A DNA stretch of 8,187 nucleotides from the NCBI GenBank assembly GCA_947455285.1, contig CANGOK010000149.1, forward strand, positions 1 through 8,187, in the 5' to 3' direction. The DNA comes from Beijerinckiaceae bacterium (lineage in GTDB: Bacteria > Pseudomonadota > Alphaproteobacteria > Rhizobiales > Beijerinckiaceae). Under the pieces are notes generated by a model that worked only from the letters and a program-made list of their open reading frames with translations, had not been told where the DNA came from and did no database searches. The stretch's first letter is position 1, and the number at the start of each line of letters is the position of its first letter. Made by a program: the position numbers and the translations under genes. Of this stretch, positions 5,700 to 8,187 are shown piece after piece.

Positions 5700-6559
5700 A
5701 GCCCCATCACCCTTAAGGCCGCCTTCGTCAGCGCCGCGTTCCTGTCTATGAAGCGCAGCGGCAGATCGAAATGGTTCGTGCTGGTCTCGCAGATGATTTC
5801 TACTTCGCAGCCAATGGCCCGGCACGCCGCCGCATAGCATTCCGACTGGCGCTTGAACTCCTCGGTCTCATTGGGCGCATATGAGATCAGCAGGGGCATG
5901 GGCCGCGCGGGCAAATGGCTTTGGGGCGACATGCGCGCGGCTGAGGCTGCGTCGAGGTTCAGCCATTCATTGCAATTAGAGAGTTGCACGGGCTCAAGAT
6001 CAAAGAGACCCGAGAGCAGCGAGGCCGATTGCACGAAGCCTTCGGGCAGGCCGTAATCCTGCGCCCAGCCGCTAGAAAGCATCATGGCCCCAAGGTGACC
6101 GCCCGCGGATGACCCCGACACATGGATGCGAGCCGCATCTCCATTCATGCGCGCTGCGTTTTTATAAACCCATGCGAGGCCCGCCCGGCACTGGCGCACG
6201 ATTTCTTCCACGCTGACCGTAGGCGCCAGCGCATAGTTCAGCGCCACGACCGCAGCGCCAGCCTCTACGAAAGTCCGCGCCATGAAGGTGCTGTCGGCTG
6301 CGTCCAGCATTCGCCAGTAACCGCCATGGATGAAGACGGAGATCGGCGCGCCGGTATTCGTGGCGGGAAAGAAATCAAGGCGCTCGGCGGGCGTGGGGCC
6401 AAAGGCGACATTCAGCTCGCAGGGCAGGGCGTCACGCATGGCAGCGCTTTCGCGCGCATAGGCTTCCATCATGGGCGTGATGTCTGGCACCGTGCCGCGC
6501 GCGCTCATCTGACGGTTCAGTTCCGCCTGATCCCAATAGCGGTAGACATGGTTTGTCAT
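5696..6559 (-). CDS. Alpha/beta hydrolase, arylformamidase/esterase-like
   Basis: 287-residue alpha/beta hydrolase of the HGG-motif type. FIHGGYWRMLDAADSTFMA (76-94) is the oxyanion-hole region. HVSGSSAGGHLGAMML (146-161) holds the nucleophile elbow G-S-S-A-G with Ser151. LLSGLFDLEPVQLS (181-194) and NHFDLPLRF, with His263, resemble animal kynurenine formamidases (Afmid) and related bacterial esterases. The acid is probably Glu231 in ETEEFKRQS, where mammalian Afmid has Asp. The ATG at 6559 follows the livF stop with one base between (TGA-G-ATG), so coupling to livF is likely. The frame stays open upstream to 6790, but that part is livF in another frame. Substrate is unknown: N-formylkynurenine is possible, but no other kynurenine gene is present, and an imported amide or ester also fits the context. 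The stop overlaps the cupin stop on the opposite strand. Confidence 0.88.
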   Translation of the reverse strand: MTNHVYRYWDQAELNRQMSARGTVPDITPMMEAYARESAAMRDALPCELNVAFGPTPAERLDFFPATNTGAPISVFIHGGYWRMLDAADSTFMARTFVEAGAAVVALNYALAPTVSVEEIVRQCRAGLAWVYKNAARMNGDAARIHVSGSSAGGHLGAMMLSSGWAQDYGLPEGFVQSASLLSGLFDLEPVQLSNCNEWLNLDAASAARMSPQSHLPARPMPLLISYAPNETEEFKRQSECYAAACRAIGCEVEIICETSTNHFDLPLRFIDRNAALTKAALRVMGL

Positions 6560-6560
6560 C

Positions 6561-7265
6561 TCAAACCCCGATCCGCTGTTCGATCCGCTCGCGCTGCGCT
6601 GCAAGTTCCGACGAGGTTCCGCTCCATACGACGCGTCCCTTTTCGACGACGTTGTGCCGGTCGGCGAGGCGCATGAGTTCATCGAGGTTGCGGTCGACGA
6701 TAAGAATGGAAAGGCCCTGCGTGCGCAGCGCCGAGATGCAGTTCCAGATGTCCTGACGGATGAGCGGGGCGAGGCCCTCGGTCGCTTCATCGAGGATGAG
6801 CAGGCGCGGGTTCGTCATCAGCGCGCGGCCGATGGCGAGCATCTGTTGTTCGCCCCCAGACAGAGTTCCCGCAGATTGGGCGCGGCGCTCGGCAAGCCGT
6901 GGGAAGAGGTCGAAGATGCGCGCCAGCGTCCATGGCGCTGCATCCTTCGTCCGGTTGGCGGCGGTGGCGATTAGGTTTTCCTCAACGCTCAGCTGAACGA
7001 AAATCTGCCGCCCCTCAGGCACGAGGCCGATGCCGCGCCTCGCGATTTCGTGGGGCTTCAGACCGTCGATGCGTTGTCCTTCGAAATGCACGGCGCCAGC
7101 GCGCGGCGGCGTCAGGCCCATGATGGCGCGGATGGTGGTGGTCTTGCCCATGCCGTTGCGACCGATGAGCGTAACCGCTTCGCCCGTTTTCACATCGAGG
7201 GTGAGGCCGAACAGGGCCTGCGCATCGCCATAGCCTGCATCGATGCTTTCAACGGTGAGCATCAT
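6561..7265 (-). CDS. livF: Liv-type ABC transporter ATPase, LivF subunit
   Basis: 234-residue cytosolic ATP-binding subunit of a branched-chain-amino-acid-type (HAAT) importer, working as partner of LivG. Motifs in order: Walker A GRNGMGKT at 35-42; Q-loop Q87 in VPEGRQIFVQLSVEENL, the typical LivF segment; signature LSGGEQQMLAIGRAL from 135; Walker B LLILDEATEGLAP at 155-167. The switch region reads ILIVDRN (187-193) with no His, in line with LivF proteins, which usually have VEQN there. The start ATG (7265) overlaps the livG stop in ATGA. The family also includes importers of urea, short amides and other solutes, so the substrate is open. The hydrolase directly downstream may process it. 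Confidence 0.93.
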   Translation of the reverse strand: MMLTVESIDAGYGDAQALFGLTLDVKTGEAVTLIGRNGMGKTTTIRAIMGLTPPRAGAVHFEGQRIDGLKPHEIARRGIGLVPEGRQIFVQLSVEENLIATAANRTKDAAPWTLARIFDLFPRLAERRAQSAGTLSGGEQQMLAIGRALMTNPRLLILDEATEGLAPLIRQDIWNCISALRTQGLSILIVDRNLDELMRLADRHNVVEKGRVVWSGTSSELAAQRERIEQRIGV

Positions 7266-8011
7266 GGCGTGTGCGTCCCCAGATAAGCGGCGCGCACTTG
7301 CGGGTCGGCGCGCACGGCGGCGGGGTCGCCGGTCATCAGCACGGCGCCATTTACCAGCACGGAGATGCGGTCGGCGAGGGCGAAGACCGCGTCCATATCG
7401 TGCTCGACGAGCAGAATCGTCACCTTGCCGCGCAGCGATTGCAAGATCGCGATCATGCGCTCGCTCTCCTGCGGGCCCATTCCCGCCATGGGCTCGTCCA
7501 GCACCAGCATGCGCGGCTGGGCGGCCAGAGCTGCGGCGAGTTCAAGCTGGCGACGCTCGCCATGGGAGAGTGTGTCGACACGGGTCTGCGCTCGCTCCGC
7601 CAGCCCCACGCGCTTCAGCGCCTCCATGGCCGGCTCGCGCAGGCTCGTGTCCGAATGCGCGGCGCGCAGGAAGCGATAGGAATGGCCCTGCCGCGCCTGC
7701 ACAGCCAGCGCAACATTGTCGATGACTGAGAAGTCCGTGCAGAGCTGGGTGATCTGGAAGGAGCGGCCCAGCCCCGCCAGCGCGCGCCTTGGCGTGCTCC
7801 AGTTCGTGATGTCCTCTTCGAAGAAGGTGATACGTCCGGCGTCTGGCCTGATCTCGCCGGTGATCTGCCCGATCAGCGTGGTCTTGCCTGCGCCATTGGG
7901 GCCGATGATTGCATGGCACTGATTGGCTTCGATGGCGATGTTCACATCATCGCTCGCGCGCAAGGCGCCGAATCTCTTTGTCAGCCCGTCGAGGATCAGC
8001 GCGGCGCTCAT
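7262..8011 (-). CDS. livG: Liv-type ABC transporter ATPase, LivG subunit
   Basis: 249-residue cytosolic ATPase, the LivG half of the importer. Walker A GPNGAGKT is at 37-44. The Q-loop is in GRSFQITQLCTDFSVIDNV (Q86), characteristic of LivG. The signature reads LSHGERRQLELAAAL from 148 (LSHGE rather than LSGGE, common in LivG), Walker B is MLVLDEPMAGM from 168, and the switch His204 is in LVEHDMD. The C-terminus RADPQVRAAYLG is the usual LivG end. The ATG at 8011 is preceded by a purine-rich SD and begins the conserved MSAALILDGLTKRFG. The frame is open further upstream, but that part overlaps livM. The gene shares ATGA junctions with both livM and livF, so the three form one operon. Confidence 0.94.
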   Translation of the reverse strand: MSAALILDGLTKRFGALRASDDVNIAIEANQCHAIIGPNGAGKTTLIGQITGEIRPDAGRITFFEEDITNWSTPRRALAGLGRSFQITQLCTDFSVIDNVALAVQARQGHSYRFLRAAHSDTSLREPAMEALKRVGLAERAQTRVDTLSHGERRQLELAAALAAQPRMLVLDEPMAGMGPQESERMIAILQSLRGKVTILLVEHDMDAVFALADRISVLVNGAVLMTGDPAAVRADPQVRAAYLGTHTP

Positions 8012-8187
8012 GGTGAGCCCCTTCCGCGCACAAGGCCCCAGATGCCGCGCGGCGCGAAGAGCGCCACCAGCAGCACGAAGGGGCCGAAGACGACCTGCCA
8101 ATGCTCGGTCCAACCCGCAAGCGAGGTCTCGACCAGCAGGTAGACCGCAGCGCCAATTACGGGGCCAAGGAGCGAGGAGACGCCGCC
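8008..8187 (-). CDS. livM: Liv-type ABC transporter permease, LivM subunit, C-terminal fragment
   Basis: The last 59 codons of a gene that enters from the right edge, ending at a TGA (8010-8008) that overlaps the livG ATG. The visible protein begins GGVSSLLGPVIGAAVYLLVE, the conserved glycine-rich segment and following helix of LivM/BPD_transp_2 permeases (GG..S..GPV.GA). A second hydrophobic segment follows (QVVFGPFVLLVALFAPRGIW) before a short basic cytosolic end (GLVRGRGSP). This is an inner-membrane pore subunit of the same importer as livG and livF. livH and the periplasmic binding protein are expected further right. Confidence 0.88.
   Translation of the reverse strand, partial: GGVSSLLGPVIGAAVYLLVETSLAGWTEHWQVVFGPFVLLVALFAPRGIWGLVRGRGSP
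8018..8025 (-). promoter_or_regulatory. Ribosome-binding site that decides the livG start
   Basis: On the minus strand GGAAGGGG lies 6 nt upstream of the ATG at 8011, inside the end of livM. This supports the short livG form over an in-frame extension to 8113. Confidence 0.6.

Noticed and set aside
6560..6790. N-terminal extension of the alpha/beta hydrolase
   Set aside because: The frame is open but overlaps livF in another frame and reads as Arg/Ser-rich sequence. The family start is at MTNHVYRYW, right after the livF stop.
8012..8113. N-terminal extension of LivG
   Set aside because: It is Arg/Ala-rich and overlaps the well-conserved LivM C-terminus. The SD and the conserved LivG start support 8011.
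1..8187. Mobile elements, CRISPR arrays, tRNA/rRNA genes, toxin-antitoxin or defence systems
   Set aside because: No transposase or integrase motifs, spaced repeats, tRNA-like folds or defence domains were seen. Gene content is compact, and the style is uniform across the window.

Overview
The window is GC-rich (clearly above 60% by eye). Its gene content points to an alphaproteobacterium, most likely of the Hyphomicrobiales (Rhizobiales): a SUF operon tail ordered sufS, DUF59 gene, sufA; a TctC-type binding protein; a lytic transglycosylase with a SPOR domain; a Tat-exported YkuD protein; and a Liv/HAAT-type ABC transporter. The taxonomic placement is an inference from gene order and protein style. 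No marker gene fixes the genus.

Layout. (1) 1-2092, plus strand: the 3' end of a SUF iron-sulfur cluster assembly operon. It holds a 5'-truncated sufS (cysteine desulfurase), a DUF59/MIP18-type assembly factor and sufA (A-type carrier), closed by a strong intrinsic terminator. (2) 2114-2434, minus strand: a small exported protein of unknown function, convergent to sufA, followed by a roughly 200-bp divergent intergenic region. (3) 2636-3619, plus: an orphan tripartite-tricarboxylate-transporter (TctC/Bug) binding protein with a Tat-like signal, followed by a 12-bp perfect hairpin. (4) 3680-5699, plus: a cell-wall and cupin cluster with a soluble lytic transglycosylase carrying a SPOR domain, a Tat-exported L,D-transpeptidase-family protein and a small cupin that overlaps it by 4 nt. 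(5) 5696-8187, minus: an operon read from the right edge, livM (partial), livG, livF and an alpha/beta hydrolase resembling arylformamidases. All three junctions are tight: two ATGA overlaps and one TGA-G-ATG junction. The cupin and the hydrolase converge so closely that both stop codons lie within one palindromic TTAA.

How the genes work together. SufS supplies persulfide sulfur, the DUF59 protein assists cluster assembly, and SufA passes clusters to targets. The transglycosylase and the YkuD protein both act on peptidoglycan in the periplasm. The Liv-type transporter imports a small polar solute, usually branched-chain amino acids or amides in this family, and the coupled hydrolase may act on an imported ester or amide. 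That last link is inferred from gene order.

I found no mobile element, CRISPR array, RNA gene or clear new multi-gene system. The items most worth a second look are the transporter-coupled hydrolase, the 40-residue tail on the YkuD protein that lies antisense to a protein-like reading frame, and the small unknown secreted protein.
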